In this document: positions 38,224 through 47,063 of the stretch, piece by piece
Layout of the letters: each line of letters starts with the position of its first letter
Position numbering within the stretch: the stretch's first letter is position 1
Source: an uncultured beta proteobacterium
GTDB taxonomy: Bacteria; Pseudomonadota; Gammaproteobacteria; Burkholderiales; Burkholderiaceae_C
Direction: 5' to 3'
NCBI GenBank assembly: GCA_903897925.1
Contig: CAIUDG010000128.1
Location: 1 to 60,560 of the forward strand
Length of the DNA: 60,560 nt
Position numbers and translations under genes: made by a program
Notes under the pieces: generated by a model
What the model saw: only the letters and a program-made list of their open reading frames with translations
Databases searched by the model: none
What the model was told of the DNA's origin: nothing

Positions 38224-38670
38224 ATGCACAAACTATTTTCTTTGGCCTTGCTCAGCGGCGCCGCCCTGCTGAGCGCCTGCGCTGCCAGCGGGCCGTCCAG
38301 CCCGTCGGCGCGGCCGGTGTTCTATCCGAATGCAACGCTGAACCGGGTTGGTCAGGCGCAGGCACAAAGCGACGCGGACCAATGCATCAGCAACGCCAAA
38401 GAAGCCGGCCTGACACCGGAAGAAAATGACAACGCCGTGGCCCATGGCGCCGCCAAGGGTGCGGCCATTGGTGGCAGCGTTGGTGTGGTCGGCTCCCTGG
38501 TGCGCGGTCACCCGGTGCAGGCGCTGGAAAACGGTGTTGCCGGTGCCGCCATCGGTGGTACCGCGGGCGCTGTTGCCGGTGCCTTTCACGAGAAAGCCAG
38601 CCCGACCTTCCGCCACTACGTGCAGCGCTGTCTGAAAGACAAAGGCTACGACGTGATTGGCTGGAACTAA
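38224..38670 (+). CDS. glycine-zipper lipoprotein
   Basis: A 148-residue predicted lipoprotein. The signal peptide ends in the lipobox LLSAC, so the mature Cys is near residue 18. After a Ser/Pro-rich spacer comes a glycine-zipper region (GAAKGAAIGGSVGVVG and GVAGAAIGGTAGAVAG, about residues 76-120), and a C-terminal HYVQRCLKDKGYDVIGW segment typical of small envelope lipoproteins. I chose ATG 38224 because the signal peptide starts there. It is 31 bp after mnmE and may be transcribed with it. Confidence 0.8.
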   Translation: MHKLFSLALLSGAALLSACAASGPSSPSARPVFYPNATLNRVGQAQAQSDADQCISNAKEAGLTPEENDNAVAHGAAKGAAIGGSVGVVGSLVRGHPVQALENGVAGAAIGGTAGAVAGAFHEKASPTFRHYVQRCLKDKGYDVIGWN

Positions 38671-38690
38671 TAGCAAACCGGGCGCGGCCC

Positions 38691-39245
38691 TCAGTGGCCG
38701 GCGAAATCCACCAAAGTAAACAACGGCAGTCCGGCGTCCCGCAGGCGCTGTGAGCCACCGAGCTCCGGCAAATCAACAATCGCCGCACCTTCCATCACGT
38801 GCGCGCCCAGACGCTCCAGCAACAGACGCCCGGCCATCATGGTGCCGCCGGTGGCGATCAGATCATCAATCAGCAGCACACGCTGGCCCGGCTGCACCGC
38901 GTCGATATGCAACTCGACGGTAGCGCTGCCGTACTCCAGCTCATAGGTCTCGGCCACGGTGGTGAACGGCAGCTTGCCCTTCTTGCGGATCGGCACAAAC
39001 CCGACATTGAGTTCATAAGCCACCACCGCGCCCAAAATAAAGCCGCGCGCATCCAGCCCGGCCACTACGTCAGGACGCAGCGCCGGGTCCATATAGCGGT
39101 GCACAAAAGCATCGATCAGCACGCGGAACACCTTGGCATCCTGCAACAGGGGAGTGATGTCACGGAACTGCACCCCGGGTGCGGGCCAATCGGCGACCGT
39201 GCGAATGTGCTCCCGCAAATATTGGTTCACGCTGTGCTTGTACAA
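38691..39245 (-). CDS. apt: adenine phosphoribosyltransferase
   Basis: A 184-residue purine salvage enzyme that makes AMP from adenine and PRPP. The PRPP-binding motif is [14 protein letters not shown] (about residues 123-136), with the Apt-specific RKKGKLP flexible loop before it. The start appears to be TTG 39245 (protein [10 protein letters not shown]…), with AAAGGGG 6-7 bases upstream; no ATG gives a full-length protein. It begins 3 bases after the stop of the Kef-type antiporter, so the two form an operon. Confidence 0.95.
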   Translation of the reverse strand: MYKHSVNQYLREHIRTVADWPAPGVQFRDITPLLQDAKVFRVLIDAFVHRYMDPALRPDVVAGLDARGFILGAVVAYELNVGFVPIRKKGKLPFTTVAETYELEYGSATVELHIDAVQPGQRVLLIDDLIATGGTMMAGRLLLERLGAHVMEGAAIVDLPELGGSQRLRDAGLPLFTLVDFAGH

Positions 39246-39248
39246 AAG

Positions 39249-41234
39249 CTACCCCTTTAATAAATGTATTTCGGCCAGCGCCAGCGCCTCGGCCTTGCCC
39301 GACAACACCAGGGTGTCGCCGTCTTCCAGCACAGTGTCTTCGCTCAACGCGCTGGGCATGCCATTGCTGCGCCGCAGACTCACCACCCGCACCCCCATGG
39401 CGTGCAATGGAAAGTCGCTGAGGGGCCGCTTGGATGCCCTGGCACCCAGCGGCAAAGTAAAGGTCGACAAGCGCTCCAGTTGCAGCACATCGTCGGCCAG
39501 GTCGTCGGCACCATGAAAGAAGCCGCGCAGCAGGTTGTAACGCGCATCCCGCTGGTCCTGCACGATGCGAATCACCCGCCGCATCGGCACCCCAACCAGC
39601 GCCAGCGCGTGGCTGGCCAGCATCAAGGAGCCTTCCAGCGCCTCCGGTACCACCTCGGTGGCGCCGGCAGCCTGTAGTTTTTCCAGACTGCGGTCGTCCT
39701 GGGTGCGCACAATCACCGGCACCTGCGGCGCGTGCGAACGGGTGTGGTTCAGCACCTTGATCGCCGCCGCCTCATCCAGATACGTCACCACCACCGCACT
39801 GGCCCGTGCCAGGCCAGCTGCCATCAGCGCCTGCAAGCGGCCGGCATCGCCAAACACCACCGAGTCACCGGCGGTGGCGGCCTGGCGCACCCGGTCCGGA
39901 TCAAGGTCCAGCGCCATGTAGGGAATGTGCTCGCCATCGAGCATGCGCGCCAGATTCTGGCCGCTGCGACCATAGCCGCAAATAATCACATGGCGATTGG
40001 CATTGATCGACTTGCGCGCAATAGTGGTCATCTGCAAAGACTGTTGCAACCATTCGTTGGCCACCAGCTTCATCACGATCCGATTGCTGTACATCACTAC
40101 AAATGGCGTCAGCAACATCGACAGCACCATCGCCGCCAGAATCGGATTCAGCAGCGCTGGCGGCACCAGGTCGTTGCCCTGCGCCAGCGTCAGCAGCACA
40201 AATCCGAATTCACCCGCCTGCGCCAGGTACAAACCGGCACGCATGGCAACGCCGGTAGACGCGCCCAGCAGGCGCGCCAGCGCAGTCACCAACACCGCCT
40301 TGAACAGTATCGGCAGCACCAGCAGTAGCAACACCAGCGGCCAGCGCTCAAGCACCAGACGCCAATCCAGCAGCATGCCGATGCTGATGAAGAACAGGCC
40401 CAGCAAAACATCGTGAAACGGCCGGATATCGGTCTCAACCTGGTGCTTGTATTCGGTTTCTGAAATCAGCATGCCGGCAATGAACGCGCCCAGCGCCAGG
40501 CTCAGGCCCGCCAGCTCGGTCAGCCAGGCCAGCCCCAGTGTGATCAACAGCAAATTCAGCACAAACAATTCGGCACTCTTGCGCCGCGCCACTGCGGTCA
40601 GCCAGCGCCGCATCACATGCTGGCCACCAATCAGCAACACCGTCACCAGCAACGCACCCTTGATTCCCGCCAAGGTCAGCGCTGGCATCAGGCTCTCGGC
40701 GGGCGTGCCCAGGGCCGGGATCAGCACCAGCATCGGCACCACGGCGAGGTCTTGCAACAGCAGTACGCCCATCACGCGCTTGCCGTGCTCGGACTCCAGT
40801 TCGAGCCGTTCCACCATCAATTTGACGACGATGGCGGTGCTGCTCATGGCCAGCGCCGCTGACAGTGCCAAGGCGGTGCGCCAGTCCATGCCCCACAGGC
40901 CCGGGAACCAGCGCGCCAGCAACAGTTCCGCAGCGGTCGCCAGCAGCATGGTCGCCACCACCTGCGCCAAACCCAGCCCAAACACATGCTTGCGCATGGC
41001 GCGCAATTTGGACAGACTGAAGTCCAGGCCGATCACAAACATCAGGAACACCACGCCAAACTCGCCCAGGTGGCGTACGCCATCGGCGTTCTGTGACAGC
41101 GCCAGCGCATTCGGCCCGATCAGCACTCCAACCCCGAGATAACCCAGCATGGCCGGCAGTTTGAACAGGCGACACAGCACCACACCGAGCACTGCGGCCA
41201 GCAGATAAACAAGGGTGATTTCGAGTCCGCTCAT
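39249..41234 (-). CDS. Kef-type cation:proton antiporter with RCK domains (CPA2)
   Basis: A 661-residue monovalent cation:proton antiporter-2 protein. The membrane exchanger domain (about residues 1-380, 12-13 helices) carries FLMFVIGLDFS and LSSTAIV-like motifs (AMSSTAIVVKLM). A TrkA-N/RCK domain follows (about 415-530, CGYGRSGQNLARML and a VVFGDAGRLQAL acidic segment), and then a TrkA-C domain (about 585-660). It probably extrudes potassium or sodium under nucleotide or glutathione control; KefB/KefC identity cannot be settled by eye. It is co-transcribed with apt and divergent from kdsD. Confidence 0.9.
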   Translation of the reverse strand: MSGLEITLVYLLAAVLGVVLCRLFKLPAMLGYLGVGVLIGPNALALSQNADGVRHLGEFGVVFLMFVIGLDFSLSKLRAMRKHVFGLGLAQVVATMLLATAAELLLARWFPGLWGMDWRTALALSAALAMSSTAIVVKLMVERLELESEHGKRVMGVLLLQDLAVVPMLVLIPALGTPAESLMPALTLAGIKGALLVTVLLIGGQHVMRRWLTAVARRKSAELFVLNLLLITLGLAWLTELAGLSLALGAFIAGMLISETEYKHQVETDIRPFHDVLLGLFFISIGMLLDWRLVLERWPLVLLLLVLPILFKAVLVTALARLLGASTGVAMRAGLYLAQAGEFGFVLLTLAQGNDLVPPALLNPILAAMVLSMLLTPFVVMYSNRIVMKLVANEWLQQSLQMTTIARKSINANRHVIICGYGRSGQNLARMLDGEHIPYMALDLDPDRVRQAATAGDSVVFGDAGRLQALMAAGLARASAVVVTYLDEAAAIKVLNHTRSHAPQVPVIVRTQDDRSLEKLQAAGATEVVPEALEGSLMLASHALALVGVPMRRVIRIVQDQRDARYNLLRGFFHGADDLADDVLQLERLSTFTLPLGARASKRPLSDFPLHAMGVRVVSLRRSNGMPSALSEDTVLEDGDTLVLSGKAEALALAEIHLLKG

Positions 41235-41289
41235 GGCCCAATACTAGCAAGTGCCGATCCAGCAACCGCGCGCTCTATAAAATGCGCAC

Positions 41290-42291
41290 ATGACTGAACA
41301 CGCATCCCGGACTGTGGCGGCCTCGGCGCAACGGGCCATTACCCTGGCCCAAGAGACCTTTGAGATTGAGGCGGGCGCCGTACTGGGCCTGAAAAACCGG
41401 GTCGGCGCCGCGTTTGCCCAGGCGGTCAGCCTGGTACTGGCCTTGCGCGGACGGGTGGTGGTAATGGGCATGGGCAAGAGCGGGCACATCGGCCGCAAGA
41501 TCGCCGCCACGCTGGCCTCCACTGGCACGCCGGCGATGTTCGTCCACCCCGCCGAGGCCAGCCATGGCGACCTCGGAATGATCACCGCCGACGACCTGGT
41601 GCTGGCGATCTCGAACAGCGGCGAATCGGCAGAAATGGCGGTACTGCTGCCGGTGCTCAAGCGCCTGGGCGCGCCGCTGGTTGCCATCACCGGCAACGCC
41701 CAGTCCACCATGGCGCGGCACGCCGATCTCTGGCTTGACAGCGGCGTTGCCAAGGAAGCCTGTCCGCTGAACCTGGCGCCTACCGCCAGCACCACCGCAC
41801 AACTGGCCCTGGGCGATGCACTGGCCGTGGCCTTGCTGGATGCACGCGGTTTTCGTGCCGAAGACTTTGCCCGCTCGCATCCGGGTGGCGCGCTGGGCCG
41901 CAAACTCCTGACCCACGTCAGCGACGTCATGCGCACTGGCAGCGCCGTACCACGCGTCAGCAGCGACACCAGCTTCAGCGAACTGATGCGCGAAATGAGC
42001 AGCAAGGGCCTGGGCGCCGCCGCCATTGTGGACGCCCAGGACCAGGTGTTGGGCATCTTCACCGACGGCGACCTGCGCCGTCTGGTGGAACAAGGCCGTG
42101 ACCTGCGCGGCTGCCAGGCCCGCGACGTGATGCACCCCGGCCCGCAAACCATCGCCCGGGACGCCCTGGCAGTGGACGCGGCCGACCTGATGGAGCGCAT
42201 GCGTATCAACTGCGTGCTGGTGCTCGACGCCCAGGGCCAGTTGTGCGGTGCCATCAGCAGCAACGACCTGATGCGGGCCAAGGTCATTTGA
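41290..42291 (+). CDS. kdsD: D-arabinose 5-phosphate isomerase
   Basis: A 333-residue KpsF/GutQ-family isomerase that converts ribulose 5-phosphate to arabinose 5-phosphate, the first step of Kdo synthesis for lipopolysaccharide. The SIS domain is about residues 45-180 (VVMGMGKSGHIGRKIAATLAS and AISNSGES). Two CBS domains follow (about 215-330), ending IMRAK-like (DLMRAKVI). It overlaps kdsC by one base, and lptC follows, giving a Kdo/LPS transport operon. Confidence 0.96.
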   Translation: MTEHASRTVAASAQRAITLAQETFEIEAGAVLGLKNRVGAAFAQAVSLVLALRGRVVVMGMGKSGHIGRKIAATLASTGTPAMFVHPAEASHGDLGMITADDLVLAISNSGESAEMAVLLPVLKRLGAPLVAITGNAQSTMARHADLWLDSGVAKEACPLNLAPTASTTAQLALGDALAVALLDARGFRAEDFARSHPGGALGRKLLTHVSDVMRTGSAVPRVSSDTSFSELMREMSSKGLGAAAIVDAQDQVLGIFTDGDLRRLVEQGRDLRGCQARDVMHPGPQTIARDALAVDAADLMERMRINCVLVLDAQGQLCGAISSNDLMRAKVI

Positions 42292-42839
42292 TGGCCGCCG
42301 CCCTGAACTTCGATCCGGCCCTGTTGCTGCAGGCGCAAGGTGTGCGCGTCGCCTTTTTCGACGTTGACGGTGTGCTGACCGACGGCGGGCTGCTGTTTTC
42401 CGAAACCGGCGAAAGCATGAAGCGCTTCAATACGCTGGACGGCCATGGCCTGAAAATGCTGCAGAAAGCCGGCATCACGCCGGCCATCATTACCGGACGC
42501 GATTCGCAGCCACTGCGCGCACGGCTGCATGCGCTGGGCATCACCCACGCCCATTTCGGCACCGAAGACAAACAACCGGCGGCCGAGCAAACGCTGAACG
42601 CTTTGGGCCTGGACTGGCAGCAAGCCGCCGCCATGGGCGACGACTGGCCCGACCTGCCCATGTTGTGCCGCGCCGCCTTTGCCTGCGCGCCCGCCAATGC
42701 CCATGTGGAGGTGCGCGCCCGCGCCCATTTCATTACCAGCGCCCAAGGGGGGTTTGGCGCGGTGCGCGAATTTTGCGATCTGCTGCTGGTCGCCAGCGGC
42801 CGCTACGCGGACTTGCTGGACGGGTACTTGCGCCCATGA
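42291..42839 (+). CDS. kdsC: 3-deoxy-manno-octulosonate-8-phosphatase
   Basis: A 182-residue HAD phosphatase that removes phosphate from Kdo-8-P. HAD motif 1 is FFDVDGVLTDGGLLF (about residues 21-35, nucleophile Asp). Motif 2 is AIITGRDS, and the late GDDWPDLPML supplies the metal-binding aspartates. The family's C-terminal AQGGFGAVREFCDLLL is present. ATG 42291 shares one base with the kdsD stop. Its own stop overlaps the lptC start by 4 bp. Confidence 0.96.
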   Translation: MAAALNFDPALLLQAQGVRVAFFDVDGVLTDGGLLFSETGESMKRFNTLDGHGLKMLQKAGITPAIITGRDSQPLRARLHALGITHAHFGTEDKQPAAEQTLNALGLDWQQAAAMGDDWPDLPMLCRAAFACAPANAHVEVRARAHFITSAQGGFGAVREFCDLLLVASGRYADLLDGYLRP

Positions 42840-43465
42840 AAGACCCCCGGGACCTGGCGCGCGAAGCCTGGGAATACTTTCTGCTGTACCTGCCACTGGC
42901 CTGTATGGTGATCGTGGCGCTGGGTTCCTACTGGATGGTGCGCAGCACCCCGGCACCCAGTGCCCCAAGCCGGCCGGTCGCCTTGCGCCACGCCCCCGAC
43001 TATTTCATGGACGGCTTTTCAATCAAAACCTTCGATGCCGGTGGCCGCGTACGCAGCGAAGTCATGGGCACCCACGCGGCCCATTATCCCGATACCCAGT
43101 CGCTGGAGATCAAGAACATCCGCATCCGCTCGTACGACGACAAAGGGCAGCTGACCACGGCCCAGGCCGATCTCGGCTTGACCAATGAAGATGGCTCCCA
43201 GGTACAGCTCATAGGCAACGCCGTGGTGGTGCGCGACAGCAGCGGCGGCAAAGACAGCAGCGACAACCCGCCACGCCTGGAATATCGCGGCGAATTCCTG
43301 GACGCCTTTATGACCACCGAACAGATCAAATCGCACAAGCCGGTGCAACTGACACGCGGCAACAGCCACTTCAGCGCCGACCGCATGGACTATGACAATG
43401 TGGCACAGGTGCTCAAACTCGATGGCCGGGTGCGCGGCACCATCGGTGGCAGCCCGGCCCGTTAA
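42836..43465 (+). CDS. lptC: LPS export ABC transporter periplasmic protein LptC
   Basis: A 209-residue bitopic protein that takes lipopolysaccharide from LptBFG and passes it to LptA. The N-terminal helix is about residues 14-35 (FLLYLPLACMVIVALGSYWMV). The periplasmic jellyroll contains DYFMDGFSIKTFDAGG (the DYFM…F pattern common in beta-proteobacterial LptC). It overlaps kdsC by 4 bp. Unlike the usual order, lptA and lptB do not follow; an SDR gene does. Confidence 0.93.
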   Translation: MKDPRDLAREAWEYFLLYLPLACMVIVALGSYWMVRSTPAPSAPSRPVALRHAPDYFMDGFSIKTFDAGGRVRSEVMGTHAAHYPDTQSLEIKNIRIRSYDDKGQLTTAQADLGLTNEDGSQVQLIGNAVVVRDSSGGKDSSDNPPRLEYRGEFLDAFMTTEQIKSHKPVQLTRGNSHFSADRMDYDNVAQVLKLDGRVRGTIGGSPAR

Positions 43466-43484
43466 ACCCCGCAGGAACCCCGCC

Positions 43485-44264
43485 ATGACCGCTCCGATCG
43501 TCTTCATTACCGGCGCTTCCAGTGGCATCGGACAGGCCCTGGCCTGGGAGTATTACCAGGCCGGTTATACGCTGGCGTTGGTCGCCCGGCGCCAGGAGGC
43601 GATTCAGGCCTGGGCGGTACAGCGCGGCATCGCGCCGGATCGGCTGCGTTGCTATGGCGCCGATGTCTGCGATACCAACAGCATCGTCGATGCCGGTCTG
43701 GCCTGCATGCGCGAGTTGGGCGTGCCCGATGTGGTGATTGCCAACGCTGGAATCAGCGTCGGGGTCGACACCGCCGTGCGCGCCGACATCGACGTACTGG
43801 CGCGCGTACTGGCGACCAACAACGTAGGCATGGCAGCCACCTTCCATCCCTTTGTCACGCCCATGTGCACGCGCGGCTCGGGCACGCTGGTCGGCATTGG
43901 CAGTGTCGCCGGCATTCGCGGTCTGCCGGGCCACGGTGCCTACTGCGCCAGCAAGGCGGCAAGCATCGCCTATTGCGAGAGTTTGCGCGGCGAATTGCGC
44001 TCCAGTGGTGTGCGCGTGGTGACGATTTGCCCGGGCTATATCGACACACCACTGACGCGAAGCAATCGCTATTCCATGCCGTTTCTGATGCCGGTTGAGA
44101 AATTTGCCCGGCAAGCCTACCAGACCATCGACGCCGCTTGCTCTTACCGTGTCATTCCCTGGCAGATGGCCGGGGTGGCGAAATTGCTGCGCCTGTTGCC
44201 GAATGCGCTGTTTGACCGCCTGCTGGCCGGACGGCCGCGCAAGCAACGCGGCACCGAACACTGA
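43485..44264 (+). CDS. short-chain dehydrogenase/reductase
   Basis: A 259-residue NAD(P)-dependent oxidoreductase of the SDR family. The cofactor motif is TGASSGIGQALA (about residues 9-20), NAG is present as IANAGIS, and the catalytic Tyr-Lys pair is YCASK, preceded by the Ser of IGSVAGIRG. The C-terminus (MPVEKFARQAYQTID, about 195-210) is as in SDRs often found beside LPS genes. The substrate is unknown. ATG 43485 has CAGGAA upstream. It occupies the place where lptA would be expected. Confidence 0.88.
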   Translation: MTAPIVFITGASSGIGQALAWEYYQAGYTLALVARRQEAIQAWAVQRGIAPDRLRCYGADVCDTNSIVDAGLACMRELGVPDVVIANAGISVGVDTAVRADIDVLARVLATNNVGMAATFHPFVTPMCTRGSGTLVGIGSVAGIRGLPGHGAYCASKAASIAYCESLRGELRSSGVRVVTICPGYIDTPLTRSNRYSMPFLMPVEKFARQAYQTIDAACSYRVIPWQMAGVAKLLRLLPNALFDRLLAGRPRKQRGTEH

Positions 44265-44305
44265 GCTGGCCGCTTTCTTGACTGCGGCCATGCTCGCCGC
44301 AGCCA

Positions 44306-44335
44306 ATAAAAAAGGACCCGAAGGTCCTATTTTTT
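44306..44335. terminator. bidirectional terminator between the SDR and RRM genes
   Basis: An A-run, AGGACC, a short loop, GGTCCT and a T-run form a symmetric terminator serving both convergent genes. Confidence 0.88.
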
Positions 44336-44369
44336 CAAGGCCCCGAAGGACCTTGTTGCATGCTGCTGC

Positions 44370-44786
44370 TTAGTAGCTGCTACGGCCACCGCCGTAACCA
44401 CCACCGCCGCCGCCGCCGGAACGGCCACCGCCGTAACCGCCGCCACCGCCGCCGCCGGAACGACCGCCACCGCCGTAGCCGCCGCCGCCGCCACCACCAG
44501 CGCCGCCACCGAAGCCGCCAGAGCGGGGGGGACGTGGTTCCATCGGACGGGCTTCGTTGACAACCAGTCCACGGCCACCGTATTGCTGACCATTGACACC
44601 GCTGATAGCTGCTTGTGCTTCAGCATCGCTGCCCATTTCCACAAAGCCGAAGCCTTTGGAGCGACCAGTGTCACGTTCCATCATGACCTTGGCGCTGGTG
44701 ACGGTACCGTGCGGAGCAAATGCTTGCTGCAGGTCTTCGTCACGGAAAGAATATGGCAGGTTGCCAACGTAAAGTTTGTTGCCCAT
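44370..44786 (-). CDS. glycine-rich RNA-binding protein (RRM)
   Basis: A 138-residue RNA-binding protein. One RRM covers about residues 1-80, with RNP2 KLYVGNLPYS and RNP1 SKGFGFVEM. A tail of near-identical Gly-rich repeats (GGGGGGGYGGGRS, three rounds) runs from about 93 to the C-terminal SSY. I chose ATG 44786 (MGNKLYVGN…), with GAGGAG upstream. Such proteins are common in beta-proteobacteria and cyanobacteria and some are cold-induced. The leader is long (about 130 nt from the predicted promoter), which would suit post-transcriptional control. The repeat-coding DNA is prone to slippage. Confidence 0.93.
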   Translation of the reverse strand: MGNKLYVGNLPYSFRDEDLQQAFAPHGTVTSAKVMMERDTGRSKGFGFVEMGSDAEAQAAISGVNGQQYGGRGLVVNEARPMEPRPPRSGGFGGGAGGGGGGGYGGGGRSGGGGGGGYGGGRSGGGGGGGYGGGRSSY

Positions 44787-44923
44787 GTAAGGACTCCTCA
44801 AAATAACTCAAAAAGCGATGGAGTCCAAAACCGCAATCAACAAACCAATGAAGACTTAGAGCAGACGCGAAACTGACTAAACACCGCAAACTTGCTTCGC
44901 CTGAATTTCGACAAAGCGATTTC

Positions 44924-44953
44924 ATTATGCGTCAAATTGTCAAGTTTGGCCAA
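44924..44953 (-). promoter_or_regulatory. probable promoter of the RRM gene
   Basis: On the minus strand TTGGCC (plus 44948-44953) and CATAAT (plus 44924-44929) are 18 bases apart. This implies an untranslated leader of roughly 130 bases. Confidence 0.4.
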
Positions 44954-44971
44954 ATTTTTTCACTGAATGGT

Positions 44972-45187
44972 TCAGTCTGTACTTTCTGCGTCCTCTGCTG
45001 TCGTGTAATTGCGCCACTGGCGCATGGCATTGCGCATATGCAGCAATTGCCGTTCAAAACGTGGACAGGCATCGCAGGCCAGTAAATGCAGCCGCAGCGC
45101 GCAGCGGTCAGCCCAAGGCAAATCGCGGTCTTCGCGGGCCAGGAGCAACGCCGCAACCTGTTTGCAGCTTCGTCGCAGGAGCTTCAT
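44972..45187 (-). CDS. small zinc-finger anti-sigma factor (zf-HC2 type)
   Basis: A 71-residue protein starting MKLLRRSCKQVAALLLARED. It has the putative zinc-binding pattern Cys…His-x3-Cys-x2-Cys (HLLACDAC), typical of anti-sigma factors of the ZAS/zf-HC2 group. No transmembrane segment follows, so the protein should be cytoplasmic. It overlaps the sigma-factor gene by 4 bp (ATGA), making it almost certainly its regulator. ATG 45187 was chosen from the overlap and motif. Confidence 0.8.
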   Translation of the reverse strand: MKLLRRSCKQVAALLLAREDRDLPWADRCALRLHLLACDACPRFERQLLHMRNAMRQWRNYTTAEDAESTD

Positions 45188-45762
45188 GCGGCACTCGCCT
45201 TTCCATACCAGTTCAGATCCAGACATTCACGCAATCGACCGCGCGCACGGTGCAGTTGCACATACAGATTGGTCGGCGTCAGGTCCAGGGTCTTACAAAT
45301 TTCTTCGCTATCGAGTTCCAGCCACTCGCGCATCAAAAACAGGCGCGCTTGCGCGGCCGGCAAATGCTGGGTGCAGGCTTCCAGAATGTCAAAAAACTGG
45401 CGCTGTTGAATTTCCTGCTCCGGGTTGCCCCAGTCGGCCGGCAGCTCGGCAAAATGCCCGTCGGCCTGAAACACGATGTGCTCCAGCGGGTCTTCGGTTT
45501 CATCGGCCGCCAGTCCGGCACTGGCAATTTCGCGGCCCTGCAGCCGCAACGCATCGACCACCTTGTGTTTCAGAATGCCAACCAGCCAGGTCTTGAGCTG
45601 GGACCGCCGGGCAAATGCCTGCGGCTTGGCCAGGGCCGCCAGCATCACTTCCGACACGGCGTCCTCGGCCCAGGTCTCGTTGCGTAGCTGCAACCGGGCA
45701 TATTTCAGCAAGTATCCGCGCAGGTCGGCGACCTGCTGTGCAAAAGTGGGCATGGGCCGCAT
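45184..45762 (-). CDS. ECF-type RNA polymerase sigma factor
   Basis: A 192-residue sigma-70-family factor with region 2 (about residues 10-80: WAEDAVSEVMLAALAKP, SQLKTWLVGILKHKVVDALR) and region 4 (about 130-185: CTQHLPAAQARLFLMREWLELDSEEIC and NLYVQLHRARGRLRECL). It is followed, with 4-bp overlap, by a small zinc-finger anti-sigma. The inducing signal is unknown. Start is ATG 45762 or the ATG three codons later; neither has a good ribosome site. Confidence 0.9.
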   Translation of the reverse strand: MRPMPTFAQQVADLRGYLLKYARLQLRNETWAEDAVSEVMLAALAKPQAFARRSQLKTWLVGILKHKVVDALRLQGREIASAGLAADETEDPLEHIVFQADGHFAELPADWGNPEQEIQQRQFFDILEACTQHLPAAQARLFLMREWLELDSEEICKTLDLTPTNLYVQLHRARGRLRECLDLNWYGKASAA

Positions 45763-45789
45763 TGTCGCGCAGGTCGGCCCAGGCCGCGC

Positions 45790-46992
45790 TTACCAGTTGG
45801 CCTCGTGCTCCGGTGTGGCGCTGATCTTGTGGATAGACAAATCGGCCCCCTCGTACTCTTCTTCCTGGCTCATGCGCAAACCGACCAACAACTTGAGTGC
45901 GCCGTACACCACGAAACCGCCAAGCAGCGCCCAGAGCACCCCCAAACCGGTGCCAATCAGTTGCCCGCCCAAGCTCACGGTGCCCAGACCACCCAGCGCC
46001 TTGCTGCCAAATATGCCGGCAGCAATGCCACCCCAGGTGCCACACAGACCGTGCAAGGGCCAGACGCCGAGCACGTCGTCAATCTTCCACTTGTTTTGCG
46101 TCAACGTGAACATGTAAACAAAGATCGCCCCGGCAATACCCCCCACCACCAGCGCGCCCAGCGGATGCATCAGGTCGGAACCGGCGCACACGGCAACCAG
46201 ACCGGCCAGCGGGCCGTTGTGCAAAAAGCCGGGATCGTTCTTGCCCATCAACAACGCCACCAGCGTGCCACCGACCATCGCCATCAACGAGTTGACCGCG
46301 ACCAGTCCGGAAATCTTGTCCAGGGTTTGTGCGCTCATGACGTTGAAGCCAAACCAGCCCACCGTCAAAATCCAGGCGCCCAGCGCCAAGAACGGAATGC
46401 TTGACGGCGGATGCGCCGAGATGGCGCCGTCCTTGCGGTAACGGTTGCTGCGCGCGCCGAGCAAAATCACGGCGCCCAACGCAATCCAGCCGCCCACGGC
46501 GTGCACCACCACGCTGCCGGCAAAGTCATGAAACTCTTCACCGGTCGCGGCTTTGATCCAGGCCTGGACACCAAAGTGCTGATTCCAGGCAATGCCTTCA
46601 AAGAAGGGATAGACAAAGCCGACGATCACTGCCGTAGCCATCAGCTGCGGCCAGAACTTGGCGCGCTCGGCAATGCCGCCGGAAATAATGGCCGGAATCG
46701 CTGCCGCAAAGGTCAGCAGGAAAAAGAACTTCACCAGTTCGTAGCCATTCTTGCTGGCCAAGGCTTCGGCGCCGACAAAGAAGTCCGTGCCATAGGCCAC
46801 GCTATAGCCCACGACAAAATAAACCACCGTGGAAATCGAGAAATCCACCAGAATTTTCACCAGCGCATTGACCTGGTTCTTGCGCCGCACCGTGCCCAAC
46901 TCCAGAAATGCAAAACCCGCGTGCATGGCAAGCACCATGACTGCGCCCAACAAAATGAACAAGGCATTTGCGCCCTGATTCAGTGCATCCAT
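45790..46992 (-). CDS. amtB: ammonium transporter
   Basis: A 400-residue, 11-helix Amt channel that conducts ammonium/ammonia. Typical segments include GFAFLELGTVRRKNQ, DFAGSVVVHAVGGWIALGA with the first pore His, and WPLHGLCGTWGGIAAGIFG with the second. I chose ATG 46992 (MDALNQG…), with GGAGG 9-10 bases upstream. A sigma-54 promoter and NtrC-like half-sites lie upstream, pointing to nitrogen-starvation control. No glnK gene is adjacent in the window, which is unusual for amtB. Confidence 0.95.
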   Translation of the reverse strand: MDALNQGANALFILLGAVMVLAMHAGFAFLELGTVRRKNQVNALVKILVDFSISTVVYFVVGYSVAYGTDFFVGAEALASKNGYELVKFFFLLTFAAAIPAIISGGIAERAKFWPQLMATAVIVGFVYPFFEGIAWNQHFGVQAWIKAATGEEFHDFAGSVVVHAVGGWIALGAVILLGARSNRYRKDGAISAHPPSSIPFLALGAWILTVGWFGFNVMSAQTLDKISGLVAVNSLMAMVGGTLVALLMGKNDPGFLHNGPLAGLVAVCAGSDLMHPLGALVVGGIAGAIFVYMFTLTQNKWKIDDVLGVWPLHGLCGTWGGIAAGIFGSKALGGLGTVSLGGQLIGTGLGVLWALLGGFVVYGALKLLVGLRMSQEEEYEGADLSIHKISATPEHEANW

Positions 46993-47018
46993 ACCACCAA
47001 CCCTCCAATAAAGCATTA

Positions 47019-47060
47019 ATTCGGTGCATAAAATCAGAAAACCCGATTTATGCACCGAAT
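47019..47060. promoter_or_regulatory. 14-bp palindrome with GGTGCA half-sites in the amtB leader
   Basis: ATTCGGTGCATAAA (47019-47032) and its exact complement (47047-47060) enclose 14 bases. The half-site GGTGCA is the NtrC-type core; further copies lie at 47094-47099 (as GGTGCG) and 47113-47118. The palindrome reaches the expected transcription start. Confidence 0.55.
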
Positions 47061-47063
47061 GCA

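Noticed and set aside
44386..44505. regularly repeated GC-rich units resembling a repeat array
   Set aside because: They code the Gly-rich tail of the RRM protein in frame; spacing and content do not fit CRISPR.
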